Program-made: the position numbers and the translations under genes | NCBI GenBank assembly: GCA_021613535.1 | Contig: CP075493.1 | Location: forward strand, 1,922,001 to 1,986,000 | Source of the DNA: Adineta vaga | Lineage: Eukaryota > Rotifera | Direction of reading: 5' to 3' | Length of the DNA stretch: 64,000 bases | The notes under the pieces: model-generated | Databases searched by the model: none | What the model was told of the DNA's origin: nothing | What the model saw: only the letters and a program-made list of their open reading frames with translations | In this document: piece by piece, positions 11,624 to 24,113 of the stretch | Layout of the letters: every line of letters starts with the position of its first letter | Numbering within the stretch: position 1 is the stretch's first letter

Positions 11624-14600
11624 TTAGGTTTGTCGTGGTTCTAATTTATTTGATAATTGATTGAGAATACGTTGATTATCGATCACATTCATTTCTCTAA
11701 AACAACAAATGAAGGTGTTTTTGTTTTCTTCTTTTCTATAAAGAAAGAATAATAATGATACAAACCGAGTATATTCTTGAATTTCCGACATATTTTTTGC
11801 ACCTTGTGGAACTTGCAATTCTATAAACAAACTTTTATCTTTCTTAAATCGAAAATATACTGCTGTGCAGAAAGCATGCTGAGTATTGTGAAACTCTCAA
11901 TGGACCGAAATATATATCTCTCTTTCTATCTGATAACGATTGATTGTCATCTAATGATCACAATACGTTTTTGTTTGATTCGTATTAACGATCTTCTCAT
12001 TAGTCTAGTCAGAGATTTTGTCGCTTACGTAATGCTTGACTTCGACAAATTTTCATTGTTCGTAATGTATGTGATAACATTCTCTAGATGAAAAAATGGA
12101 AATTTATGGTTTTCTTTTTGAATGAATAGAAGATTGTTTGTTACCATTTTTTCAAAATTAACTAAACCTTCGATTAAGTTTGTTTTATTTCCTTCGTGAA
12201 TAAAAGTTAAATCTAAAAAAGATGAATGATGAAAATAATCAATTATTGTGTTTTGTTTTTGTCATGAATTTAAACCTTTGAGTAAAAGTGGCATAAATAA
12301 TATAATTGGTGGTGTCATTTTTGTTAATGTTGATCGATAAACACGATGATTTCGTGATGGATCCATTAAAGTTTCAAATTCCGAAAACATTCGTTTGATT
12401 TTACTTGGTAATCTCTATTTTTGATTTCGAAAGAATTTCTTTTTAAAATCAATACAATTATATCACTTACTTCCCACGTAATTGATAATCGACTAACAGC
12501 TATATTACTTAAACCCATAACAATTGCAAAGAATGCATTTAAATTTCGAAATTCTTTACAACTAAAATAATAAAAATTGAAGTTTTGCAAAAAAAAGAAA
12601 ATTTCTTTTCAATAGGAAACCCTTACTATGATGCAAGTTTAATAAATTTTCTTAAAAGTTGTACACGTTTTCCAGGACTTGGTGTTAAACATATTTCAGT
12701 TACAATCCAAAATTGTATTTCATTAAATCGTCGCATAAATACATCTAAATTTGCTGTTAATTTACCATATTTATATCGACCAAAAACTTGATAAAGTAGT
12801 TCATGCTAAACAAGAACAAATGACGTATAATTTGAAATCATCGAGATGAATTCCTACCTGATTAATACCCATGAATAACTCATAATCATGCATTGTTATT
12901 GCATAAGCTAATTCTTTCGAACCAAACATTTCTAATTTTTGCCATGTCCCTCGCGTTAAACCTTCTTGTTCAGGTAATGGTACCTATATGAAAATATTCG
13001 TTATAACTTTTAAATACAATAAAACTATTCATTGAACTTACTAAAGCATCGAGATGATCATTTGGTGCAAGAAACAATCGACCATTCAATGATAAACCAT
13101 AGGAAATACTAACATCACTTTCTTTATAAATAATTCGTTCTGAAAATAGGAAAGAAATTTTCTTTGTAATTTGTTTCGTTAATCGATTTTCAACTAACCT
13201 CCAGTTGATTTCACTTCACATAATTTCAAATCATCTGGTTGATCAGAACGTAAACCTAATTTATCTGCTGCTACTCGAATGATTCGTGATGCTGGCGTAT
13301 CAATTCGCATTTTCATTGTTGTATAAGTATGATCAGCACAATAAACTTTGAAAATAACTATACAAAGAGAAAAGAATAAGTGATAAAAAAAGTATAATCA
13401 ATGAAATTTCTTCTAATACCTTCGTCCGATGGTCGAATCATTTTAAGTTTATCAATACTATTTCGTTGTTTCCAAGGTAATTTACTTTTACGTATTTCCT
13501 TATGATCTCTATTCAATAAAAATACAAAGTTTTGTGTCTTCTTTATTTATTGTTATTGACAATGAGAAAATTTCTTCTTACGTATCATTATTTTCAATAA
13601 TTGCTTCGATTAATTTAATTTCTTCTTTTAATTGTACAAAAATTTTCATATCTACTCGTATTAAATGATGTAATTCCTTTTGAAATAAACACACAAAATT
13701 TATTGTAGAATTCTTTCGTAACAAATGACAATAACTTACATCGAGAAAAACATTAATTTTCGAATCTTCAAAAAACGTTTCTCTCACAGCATCATACCAT
13801 TCCAATACAAATCGTATGACTTTAACTTTCTGTTGTAAAACTAAATCAACTGTTTCACCTAATCGTTGTTGGGGTTTAGCTTTATATATCGAAAGTAATC
13901 GTGCACATATTTGATTAATTGGCATAAAAATAACATAAGTCGAAAGAAAATCATCAAGACTTGTATCACCTTCTTCATAATTAACACAAATATATGTGTC
14001 AAGAAAATGTTCAAGCATCTTTTCAGCAGTACCAGACATAACAAAATATCTAAATACAATCAATAACTTCTATAACCGTAATGAATACTCCTTTGATCTG
14101 TCACTAATATAAGAACTTTCATTAACATACTTATAACAAACTTGAAATGTTCCATCGGCTGTTTTTGCATTGATTGGAACTTTATCTAAGATGAGAACAT
14201 CTTTACCAAATTCTTTCAATTTAATTGTATTTGCTTCAACATCTCGAAGAATTCGATCGAAATCATCTTTATCCACACGAAGAAAATGTGTATTATCTTC
14301 ATTTAGAATAATTGTTGCTGTTCTAAATTATATATTTTAAAGAAAATCATTGATAAATATTTCTTTTTCTTTTGAGAAACTAACCGAGGAGAATTATTGA
14401 CTAAACTTAATTTACCAAAATCATCACCTTCATGAAATGTTCCCACAACACCTTTACCATAAACAACACATTGAATTGATCCTTTCAAAATAATATACCA
14501 TGATTTTTCTTCATCACCTTGTGTAAATACTAAAAAAGTTTGTGAATATTTTTCTCTGAAAAAGAAATTTTCTTCATTATCGATTCACATACAAACTTCT

Positions 14601-16365
14601 CCTTTGAATGGATGAGCTTCAAATATTAAAACTCCAGCTAATTCTCGTTTTACTAATGAAGAAAGATGTGATAATGCTTTAACATGTAATAATTCATCAT
14701 AAATAATTTCTAAATCATCAATAGTTCGTTCATGTGGTCTATGAAAAACAAATATATTTCATTCATTCTTATTCAAATCCATACATACGGTTTTCGTAAA
14801 ATCATTCGAAGCATTGCATCTGGTCCAACTTGTGCTAATGTTAAAATCACATCAGGTAATTGTTCACCACATTCATTTTGTTCGACATTACCCGGTCGAA
14901 TTAATGTTCCATCTTCATCACCAGAAAAACGATAGAATAAATATTTATCTTTAAAATAATGTTCTTGTGATACTAAAATCAATTTATTCGAATAGTTTAG
15001 ACAAAAATTCATCAAAATCAAACTTTTCCTACCATGTGAAACTGCTCCTTCTTCTAATAAAGCTTGCCACATGCCAACAGCTTGACTTCGAGAATGTACA
15101 ACTAAGAAAAATAAATTTTATAAATTAAAATTATGATCATGGATTACGAACTCGGACTTTGATGGATTAACCAATCGACCATTTCCGAACCAACTAAACA
15201 ACTTCGATGCATTTTTAAATGATATTTACGATCACGAATCATTTGTGGTGCTTTGCCAAGAATACATGTTCGTAGAACATAAGCTGCATGTTGAATTCGA
15301 ACGGATGTATTCTAGAAAAAGAACAAGTCGATAGAGATCTTTATTAGACAGGGAGAATAAGTTCTCCTACAGGTACAATTGGTAATGCCGGATTTCGAGC
15401 TAAAAATTAAGAAAAAAAGTGTGTTTTTTTTTTCGCAAAAGGAATATAGAAACTTGGATCATCTTTGAAAAACTTTGAACTTGCTACTTGTGGAATTAAT
15501 GATGGATCAAATTCTGATGCCCGTCGTTTGGGATCTAAATGAATAAGAATTGTTTCTATCTTTGTATTCAAAAATTAAATTTAATACCTATCGTATTTGT
15601 TAATTGACTAAGACTAGTAATAACTCCATGTAAATATTGTTTATTACGCTAAATAACAAAAAGAAAACGAAATGAAATGTTTGGTTTGGTTTTTTTTTTC
15701 GAATAAAATTTCATTTGATTTACCTCCCATAAAATTTTAAAATCTTTCTGTTCAACTCGTAAAAGCATGACAACTGATGATGTTATAATCGTCGCATTTC
15801 GAGGTGTATCATATAGAATTGATTCACCAAATGCCGCACCAGCTCCAAGTGTACAAATCAATGTATGACCCTAATTATAATCGTTCACAAATGAAAACAA
15901 AGCGAAAAAAGTAAACTTTATAATCAACAAACTTTTCCATTTTCCGATGGAATACAAACATCAACATTACCACTGAGAATAGCGAACCAATTCGAACCAA
16001 GATCACCTGTTCGAAAGACTAATGACAAAAAAAACCAAACAAGATTTATTGAAATAATAATGAATAACTATTCTCATACGTGTAACGCCTTTTTCTAAAC
16101 TTTCAAAATAACTATAATAACAAAGTTGTTGAATAAGTAATGGATGAAATTTTTCCAAAGCTTTCACATCTTTCAATCTTGAAAATATAATATCAAGATC
16201 ATCACTTGTTCGATCTGTTGGTCTGAGAAAGATTTGTTTGAAACAAAATTTTCTAAGAAAACAAAAAACAATTATTTACCGTTTATCTAAACGTTCAGTC
16301 CATTCTGATGATACAATGATTGTTGGTGCTTTCTCAGCTAAGGATAGACCACTTAATAATTTCAT
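11624..16365 (-). CDS. RAPGEF4: Epac2-type cAMP-regulated Rap guanine-nucleotide exchange factor
   Basis: Many short exons on the minus strand. On cAMP binding, Epac loads Rap1/Rap2 with GTP at membranes. Domain order follows mammalian Epac2. The start is ATG 16365 ([14 protein letters not shown], then [13 protein letters not shown]). CNB-A is about 15640-16250 ([18 protein letters not shown]). DEP is about 14920-15320 ([28 protein letters not shown]). CNB-B is about 14080-14730 ([20 protein letters not shown]). REM is about 13590-14060 ([20 protein letters not shown]), the Ras-association segment about 13180-13480, and CDC25 about 11624-13130 ([30 protein letters not shown]). The C-terminus [20 protein letters not shown] is almost identical to vertebrate Epac2. 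CNB-B has Lys after FG, where PKA-type domains have Glu; this is an Epac hallmark. Two CNB domains favour Epac2 over Epac1. Internal exon edges were not all measured. Confidence 0.95.
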
Positions 16366-19300
16366 TTTACATGACTGAGATAATTAAATTGATAGACACT
16401 TCTATATATGTAAAAATTGTTCGAATCATTGGTGATAGAAACGAGAAAAGTGAGAAGAAAAACAAAATGCACAAACTCCGAACAGAATCAGATTAACTCT
16501 AATATCTTTTTGATCATTTTTAACATGAAATATAGAGAGAGAGAGAGAGAGATAGGAGAATAAAGAATGACAAATCCTGATGAGTTAGTTTATGAATGGC
16601 AAAGCTTTGGTTTTTCTTTTTCTTTTTCTTTACCATTTTTCACTCCGCCTATTTGTTATATATATATTTAGCATCGTCATTTATTCCGCTCAGTTCATCT
16701 CTAAATCATAGGGATTGTATTAGTGCTTTAGTCACCGGAAAACGGCACTCTCACTATCAACTCATCTCTCATTGTTCACGACGAATTCCATATATAAATA
16801 AAAGATTACCTACAACAAATTTTTTTCTTTCCGAATAATTTACCTTTTGGAAACACATGACGAAAGAAAGAAATTAGAGATCTTATCATTAAAGAGAAGA
16901 TTGATAGTTTCATTGATATATATTACACGTGCTTTGTCTCGAAAGACATATACTTTGAGAATATTACGGGAAAAAGGAAAAGTTTCTTTTTCGTTGGTTT
17001 TCAATAATGAGTCAATTTGGAGATCAGAAAGTCTTATGGAAAATGATAGATGCTTATTTTTAGCTATGATTATATTTCATTACTTTCCTCCGAGAAAAAA
17101 ATTCTCCTGTTTGAAGTCGTTCGATGTTGTGTAGAAACTACCAGAATGCTATTAAAAAGTCCTTTCACACTCATTACTATCATCAACTATAATTATTTGA
17201 GCTTATTAATAGTTGATAGAAAATTGAATATTGAAGGAAAAGGATATTATGGAATAGTTTCTCGAAAGATAAACAACAATATTTTTCGGCAGGTAATTTC
17301 TATTAGAGAAGTAAACTATTGATCAAACATTTAGAAATTTTCACGATCAAATAATGATTTCTTATCAAACGAGAAATATCAAGGACATCAAATCTGACGC
17401 ATTTACAGACATTTGTGACATAAGCTGTTCATCTAAAGATTAATTGTTTTATTCTTAATGAATGATGACCTATTTTACTTCATTAGTTTTTACGGAAGCA
17501 TATCAGAAAGTATTTGAAATTTAAACTTAACGTATGCACATTCCAGGTTTTCATAGAATCAGGAAAAAATTCAATAGATAATTGCCTAAGTCATTCTGAC
17601 TTGTTTCTTTACAGACTATTTTTGACAAGAGACATATGTGTCTATCTATTGTTTACTAATGATGGCGTCATCTTGATAAAAAAATCCATTTTTAACATAT
17701 AATGAAATCGATATTCTAAACGAAATTTCCCTTTTTTATTCTTTTTTTTTCGTTTTACAAATGAAATTATAAGTAAGTTGTTTTTCTTAAATCAACACAA
17801 ATCTTCGCACAATACATATAACCATCTAAGAAACAAAGATAGTTTATATATCCTAGACTCGAAATTACCGAAATATAGATTCAAATTGAATTTATCACGA
17901 TTGATTGACACATTGCTCTAAAAATATAGTGGTGTTAAAGCATTTTGTATATGCAAGAACAGATATTGAAACAATTGAATTGATAGATACAGTCCTTTGT
18001 GGAATTTCACATCTATTTTTCGACGAAGAATAAGTGAGCGTATGTTTGAAATCGAGAAATTCTCGTTCTCGTCGCTCCTCTTTAGAGACTGGTCTTCATT
18101 ATAAGAATAATCCAGTTTCAAGCAAAATCCCAATACTTACAGGCTATTATCGCAAATAGACTACGTGAATTTCATACCTAAATCTTGCAAAACCTTTTTA
18201 TTGTTGTTCAGTAACAACTAAATCTTTCTCGATCTATTTGAAAACGTCATGAAGTAAAATTATTTATAAATATTGAAATAATCTATTGAACAGCATATGA
18301 ATAGTTTTAATTTCTACTTATCATTTCTCTTGTAATGAGAGTCATTCAATTAACATTCTAATTTAGAATATTTATTCAACTGAAAAATAAATTTTTACTT
18401 TTTTTTTTCAGTATTTGTTTGAAGAAAAAACACGTAGAAGATTTTTTTTTCGAACTCAAAAGACTTTAATTAAAAGTATTCACTTAGATGAATTGATGTT
18501 AAAATATGTTCATTTGTTCAGAACAGATATGAAATGTTGAGGTAAGAGATGATTAAAAGATTTCTCTTGACATCGGAGATTGTAAGATAAATACTAAGAA
18601 GAGATGAATTTATTTGGTTTTTTTCATGGCTGAATGCGAAGAATACTAGTTTTGATAGATTATCCTTCAGATATTTGACATGTCATGCATTATTGAATCT
18701 TCATATCGAGGAAAATTGCTTGTATCATTAGTTTACAGAATAGATCAAATGTTCTTTCGAGATTAATTGAAAATACACGAATCAAATTTGACAGATCAAA
18801 TATAGTTTTTGTCATATTGCATGATAGATACCTTCTTCTTCTTCTTCTACTTTTCCTCTTCAAATACTCATTGGAATTGAATGGATAAAAAAATAAGTCA
18901 TGACTTATCATGTTTCCATTCATCATCACATTTGTTCTATTATTCATACAATTTGATGAATATATTCCTTAAGATTTACTCGATTTCTACGATGAGTATA
19001 TATATCGAAGACAAAAAGAACTCTATATCCGATGTAATTATCATCTTCGAATGAATGTGTTTCTCTCGGCAATTTGAAATTGTTTTCTTTTCTATTACAG
19101 GTATTTTATCTATCTCATATATATTGATAGTCTATTAAGAGACACTGTCAGTGATGATTGATTTCGTTTCCTGTTACGAGCAGGAAAAAAAATACGCTTT
19201 TTCTCTTCTATACAATATATTTCAGAGTACCTCCTACTTGTTAATAATGACAGTAGGAAATCTAAAAGAGAGCGAGAGAAAGAGCAAAAGGAAAGAGAGA

Positions 19301-19407
19301 AGTGTTATACTTGAGTAAAAGAACGACTTCTTCTTCAAACTTTAGATATTATATACATATAAGAGAAAAGAAATTAACAAATATATAGATATATATATAT
19401 CATTTCA
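16366..19407. other. Divergent intergenic region, about 3 kb, no gene recognised
   Basis: Lies between the 5' ends of Epac (-) and the GPCR (+), so it probably holds both promoters. It contains a GA microsatellite at 16532-16553, several open frames under 100 codons without conserved motifs, a small palindrome CACTGTCAGTG at 19143-19153, and a 7-bp-stem hairpin at 19167-19187. TATA-rich sequence lies just upstream of the GPCR ATG (19381-19400). I see no conserved coding signal. Confidence 0.5.
16532..16553. repeat. GA dinucleotide microsatellite
   Basis: An uninterrupted (GA)n run, about 170 bp upstream of the Epac start codon. Confidence 0.9.
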
Positions 19408-20857
19408 ATGAGCTTGAATATATCATCATCATTGTCATCGAAAACAACTTGTACAAAACGTGAAATTCATGGACCTGAAGCTCCATTTTATCGATGGTTA
19501 GCACTTGGTTATGGTGTTTTATTTATTCTTGCATTAACAGCGAATTTACGTGTACTTTTCAAATTATTTCATTATTCTCGTCGTCGTTTTCGTGATCATA
19601 TTCTTCTATTAAATCTTTGTGCAGCTGATCTATTTGTTACACTGGTTTATATTCCAAGTGAAATCTATACATATACAATTGCACGATGGCATAATGATGG
19701 TATTTGTAAGACATTAGCTGCATTGAAAGGTTTAGGAATATATGTATCATCATGTACAATTATTGGAATATCATTAGATCGATATCTATCGATTGTACAT
19801 CCTTTAACTGTTTATCAATCAAATATTCGAAATAAATTATTTGTTGTTGGATCATGGTTAATATCAGCTATTGCTTGTATACCACAGGTGAAGTTTCATT
19901 GATTTGATTTGATTTGTTTTTATTTTAGTTTAGTTTGTTTTTCTTTCTAGTTGATTATATTTAAACGATTAACCAATGAAGATATTTGTCGTGAAATGTG
20001 TGGCGATACATTATCATCCGATCCAGGCAAACGTCTCGCATATAATATTGCTGTAGCATTATTTGCATATATAGCTCCATTATTGACAATTTTCTATTCT
20101 TATTTTCGCATTTTATATGTCTTACATAAACGATCCGACCGGCGAACATTTCGATTTGTTCGAAGTAGTAGCAATCGAAATAGTTGTGATCTCAATCAAA
20201 TTAATTTACCATTAACATCGACACGAAAAAGTTTTACTCATGAAAGAACGACTAATGGACCTTCTGTCGTTCAAGAAGAGATTAATTCTCATAATATCAA
20301 AACAATAACACGAGCAAAATTAAAAACATTGAAACTCACTGCTTTAATTGGTAATAAAAAACAACAATTTTCTTTCTTCAAAACAAAAACATCAAATTTC
20401 ATTTCATTTTCGTTTAGTTATCTGTTTTATACTTTGTTGGACACCATATTATTGTATTGTATTCTTTCTTTTAATAACCGATGCTCGTATAGATTCGGAA
20501 TCTGCTCAAACAATTGTAATCGATTCATTGAATTCTCAACAGCCAACAAATAATGAACGTTCACTTCTAATTGTCATGATGCTTGCTGTTTCGAATTCGG
20601 TTTTAGATCCATTAATATACGGTAGATTGCTTCATTGGATTTCATTTGAGTATATTTATCTTCTAGGTTGTTTTATGGTTCGAACAATTCCAACGAATTG
20701 TTGTGATCGTTTACGAAATCGACGAGAAACAACAACAACATCGAAACGTACAGCAAATCAATTAGCAAGTGATAAAGAATCAAAATTAACTACATTAAGA
20801 AGTCATATTAAGAATGGAAATCTTCAACGAGAAGCAATTGCTGAATGTCAACTTTAA
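19408..20857 (+). CDS. Rhodopsin-family GPCR, neuropeptide-receptor type
   Basis: Four exons checked for phase, 19408-19887, 19951-20350, 20418-20621 and 20667-20857, give 424 residues. Seven hydrophobic segments are visible. TM1 starts at WLALGYGVLFILALTANLR; the usual Asn is in TANL. TM2 has LLNLCAADLFVTLVY. The TM3 end carries ISLDRYLSIVHPL, the DRY motif. TM6 carries CFILCWTPYYC, and TM7 ends SNSVLDPLIYG, a DPxxY variant of NPxxY. Cysteines in GICKTL and the second extracellular loop (CREMCGD) can form the conserved disulphide. The third loop is long and basic. A short basic helix before TM6 (ITRAKLKTLKLT) and CWTPYY resemble vasopressin/GnRH/AKH-type receptors, so a peptide ligand is likely but unproven. 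Intron 3 is only 45 bp and stop-free in frame. Confidence 0.85.
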
Positions 20858-21379
20858 AAATCTTCTTTGTGTGTTCGTGTTTGTTCTTGTTCTTCTTCTT
20901 GAAAGAGATGTTTTGCACAAAGTTTAAAAGAAAATCTATCAAATCAATATGAAGAATTTGCCAAAAGGAATATAAATATTAAACGGAACTTCAGATCGTA
21001 TTCTTTGATGTTGAAGGTCATGAAAAACTATCTTGTACTTGATTACTGATGGGTTCATTTCCGAGAGAACCCTGGATAAAGAAGATTGTTTTAACGGATA
21101 TTTAATATTGTCAGATCGAAATACAAAAAAATCGAGTAGAAGATTGATTAATCTATCTGTCATAGATTCACATCATTTCATTTGAGGAAGTTAATTTGAC
21201 GCTTGCTTTTAATTGAACAATTTCCCGAGAAGAATAATTTGACATTTGAAACGATATTCTTTTGTTATATGAAGAAAACAAATAGTTAATAGATATATTC
21301 AATGATTAACAGAAGAAGAAAAAGAAAACAAAGAAATTGAACAATAAATAAATAAATAAATAATTATTTTATCTTTCTT
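20858..21379. other. Convergent intergenic region between GPCR (+) and homeobox gene (-)
   Basis: Two facing 3' flanks. AT-rich with short AATAAATAAATAAATAA runs near 21344-21362 that can serve as polyadenylation signals. No gene. Confidence 0.55.
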
Positions 21380-22378
21380 TTAGAATTCACCATGAAATCC
21401 TGTTGAATGGGAATAATTACTGATATCATGAAAAACAAATGGAGAATTATAATTAACCGAATCATAAGATGGTTGGAATGGATAACTAGAGAAGAACAAT
21501 TACGATTTATATTTGACGTAATTCTCAATTTTATTTACCGAAAATTTGGCCACATGGGATTGTAAAATGTTTGAGAAGGATTGGGTAAATAATATGATGG
21601 AGGTGGTGGTGGAAGATAATTAATAGGAGATGGTTGAGGAAATAAATTCACTGGTGGACTTGTTGATGAAGCACGTGAGATATCGTCATCCTTAGAAAGA
21701 AATGTAAACTAAATCAATTGAGATGAATGATCGATTCATACTAAATGAATTCCACTATCATATTGTTCTTGATTGTCGCGTTCGAATGATTGATGATTTT
21801 CGAGTTTTTGTTGACTTTTTTTTAAACGTGCACGGCGATTTTGAAACCAAACCTAAACGAAATCTTTTTCTTATAAAGAAAATCAAATTTTATATGACAA
21901 AAATTGTGTACTGTAATTTTTTGTGTAGGTAAATGAAGTTGTTCAACAAGATCATCAATCATATCAATAGTTGGATATCGATGTTGTTGAAAAGTAGTTT
22001 CGAGAACATTGATCTTTGTTAGAAAATGATATAGATATTTTTCAAATCGAAACTTATAATGAAATTTACTTGTTCTTGAGTAAATTTAACTCTTGCACGT
22101 TTTTTATAAACAATCGGCATTGGTTCATCCTGATCTTGTTCGACATGAGATGACGTATCTTCATCACTTTGTTGTGGAATATTTTGATCAGAATCTTTAC
22201 GAATAAAAGAAACGAAACGGATAATTTATGATAGACAAAACAAAAAATTGAACTTAATCTAACAATTTGTTGTATATTGAATTGGTAAACCATTACTAAT
22301 ATGTTGTTTCATCATTTCTAACAACATATTTTGTTGTAAATCAACAGATAAATAATGATCAGTATCAGGGTGATCCAT
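21380..22378 (-). CDS. PRD-class homeodomain transcription factor, Hesx/Anf-like
   Basis: Six exons, phase-checked: 22264-22378, 22070-22194, 21912-22013, 21742-21852, 21539-21690, 21380-21485; 236 residues. The homeodomain runs from KKRARVKFTQEQINVLE through YPTIDMIDDLVEQLHLP to KITVWFQNRRARLKKSQ. It has Gln at position 50, and an intron falls between positions 46 and 47 (KIT|VWF), a hallmark of paired-class homeobox genes. A second intron splits helix 1 after FTQEQ. Spaced identities (FTQ-QI-VLE, YP-ID, DL, WFQNRRA-LK-S) recall vertebrate Hesx1/Anf, but the domain is divergent and other PRD families cannot be excluded. There is no paired domain and no OAR motif at the C-terminus. That end is Pro/Tyr/Asn-rich (LPPPPPSYYLP), probably a transactivation region. 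Nuclear DNA binding is inferred from the family. Confidence 0.85.
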
Positions 22379-22775
22379 TGTTAATAATGACGAATAATAT
22401 AAACATCGATCGAACGAGAAGAACGAAAGAAAGAATTACTATATTTCTTCTCTGCACATGTTTTTCTTCAGTTCTACTTACATTATCATTCGATAAGAAT
22501 TAAACAAAGACTCTGAATAATATGTAGATTATATCACAAAAATTTCTACTTGAAATCTTACAAGAAAATATTGATAATATTGCAAAAATAGGTTTACTGT
22601 TAGTAACTTTATAAGAATATCTATGATAGATTTGATTTTGTTTTTAAAAAGAATCATCCAACGAAATGTTTGTGTTTAAAAAAAGTATTTTTTTTCTCTG
22701 ACAACAATGAAATACAACAAGTTTATTTAAGCCTAGAAGACGGACATTGTCAAACTATCAATCAAATGGCAATAA
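22379..22775. other. Intergenic, homeobox 5' flank / SmD1 3' flank
   Basis: About 400 bp on the minus-strand array, holding the promoter of the homeobox gene and the 3' UTR of SmD1. No other feature seen. Confidence 0.55.
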
Positions 22776-23290
22776 TTAACGTCCACGACCACCGCCGCCA
22801 CCACCACCACCACCACCTGGACCACCACGACCACGTCCGCGACCACGACCTCTTCCTCGACCACCTCTGGGGCCACCAGTTGGACCTGAAATAGTAAACA
22901 AACATAAACATTTTCTTCGAGAAAACAAAATAATACAAACCAGTTCTTTCACGTTTTGGTTTAGCCTTTGGTGTATCATCGACAAGTAATGTATCCAACG
23001 GAAGGCTATCCGGTAATATAAAATATCGAATATTGTTACCTAGAAGAAAACAAAAACATTTTCTATGTTGATTGATGAAATTTTTTCCCAATGGATGAAA
23101 TCAAACCTCGAATTGTAATAAAATCCAGTGTAATGGGTTCACCATTTTTTGGTGTTAATTTCGCCGATTTCAAATGTGTATTCATTGACATATCCACACC
23201 GATAACTGTACCAAAAACATTCGAACCATTCTTCAGTGCAATAGTTACACTTTCATGGGTTAATTTCATAAGAAAACGAACGAGTTTCAT
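22776..23290 (-). CDS. SNRPD1: Small nuclear ribonucleoprotein SmD1
   Basis: Three exons, phase-checked (23107-23290, 22941-23039, 22776-22885), encode 130 residues against 119 in human. SmD1 is one of seven Sm proteins forming the ring on U1, U2, U4 and U5 snRNAs in the spliceosome. Sm1 motif: [20 protein letters not shown] with [17 protein letters not shown] following. Sm2 motif: [18 protein letters not shown], after which comes TLLVDD. The C-terminus is a Gly/Arg tail ([11 protein letters not shown]) as in other SmD1 proteins, where symmetric dimethyl-Arg helps SMN binding. Here it is extended by a run of glycines. The opposite strand of this tail creates a spurious His-rich open frame. 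Confidence 0.97.
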
Positions 23291-23495
23291 TCTGTCTAGT
23301 TGAATAGAAAATGAATCTTTGTCAAAAAAAAACACACACACATATACATATACAAGAAAGTCTCGTTAACCAATGGATAAAGTTCAACCAATTGAAAGAA
23401 AATTTTCTTTTTTACCTCTAGAGTATAAGAAATAAAATTCAAATAAAGCGACATCTAGGAAAATTATATCGAAAGCAATTTATTCAAATATAAAT

Positions 23496-24113
23496 TCAAG
23501 AAAAGATTTTTTTCATGTCAATATTTTGTTGTTCAATCGATATCGTTGAATTCGTCATTTTTTCATGAATATCGTTAATTGTATCTGCTTGATCAGTTAG
23601 TTGAACATTGATTTCTAATGCAATACCTTTTAAACGTTGTATAGCATTTTCAATATTATCAAGTGATCGATCGATCGGTCCATCCGAAAAGGATTTTGTC
23701 GATGGAATATTATGTCGAAGTAGTTTTGGAGATGAATCTCTCTATAAAAAAAACAGGCAAACGAATATAGATCCTTTTCTCTTGTCTCATTTTCTTACTG
23801 TTCGTGGTGATGATGTTGAAAAGAAATTTTGTTTTTTTGTTGAATTCAAAAGAATTTTTGAGAAAACTTTTCGATGTAATTTTGTTCGAACAGAATCAAT
23901 CACACGTCGTGTAACACCTTTTAAACGATTGATATTTTGTTTTGTATCAACTAATGCTGTATCAACAGTTGTTAGACTTGATATTATATTTTCAAATTGT
24001 TCATTCTGGTGGTTTAGTAAACGAATTGTTTGAATACCCGTGATTTCAGCATCATGACATATTGATTGAATTTCACCTTCTCGTCGACGTATATCTTCTT
24101 GATATTCCTCCAT
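23496..24113 (-). CDS. SNAP-25-family Qbc SNARE, SNAP-29-like
   Basis: Two exons (23799-24113 and 23496-23741), phase-checked, 186 residues. The first SNARE helix (Qb) spans about residues 15-60 and contains GIQTIRLLNHQNEQFENI with TKQNINRLKG after it. The second (Qc) occupies the C-terminal 60 residues (RSLDNIENAIQRLKG, then DQADTINDIHEKM). Such proteins supply two of the four helices in membrane-fusion SNARE complexes. The linker between the helices has no cysteine, so it lacks the palmitoylation cluster of SNAP-25; that matches SNAP-29, which cycles on and off membranes. The N-terminus is much shorter than in SNAP-29 and lacks an obvious NPF motif. It lies about 205 bp upstream of SmD1 on the same strand. 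Family is sure, subtype is not. Confidence 0.85.

Noticed and set aside
16596-17322. Series of 80-95 codon + strand frames in the 3-kb gap
   Set aside because: Biased to Phe/Ile/Leu from AT-rich DNA, no splice-linked continuation and no motifs.
19143-19187. Palindrome CACTGTCAGTG and hairpin TTTCCTG-loop-CAGGAAA
   Set aside because: Short stems are expected by chance in 64 kb; no histone-type or riboswitch context.
22670-22894. His-rich open frame on the + strand
   Set aside because: It is the complement of the Gly/Arg-rich tail of SmD1; repeats keep several frames open.
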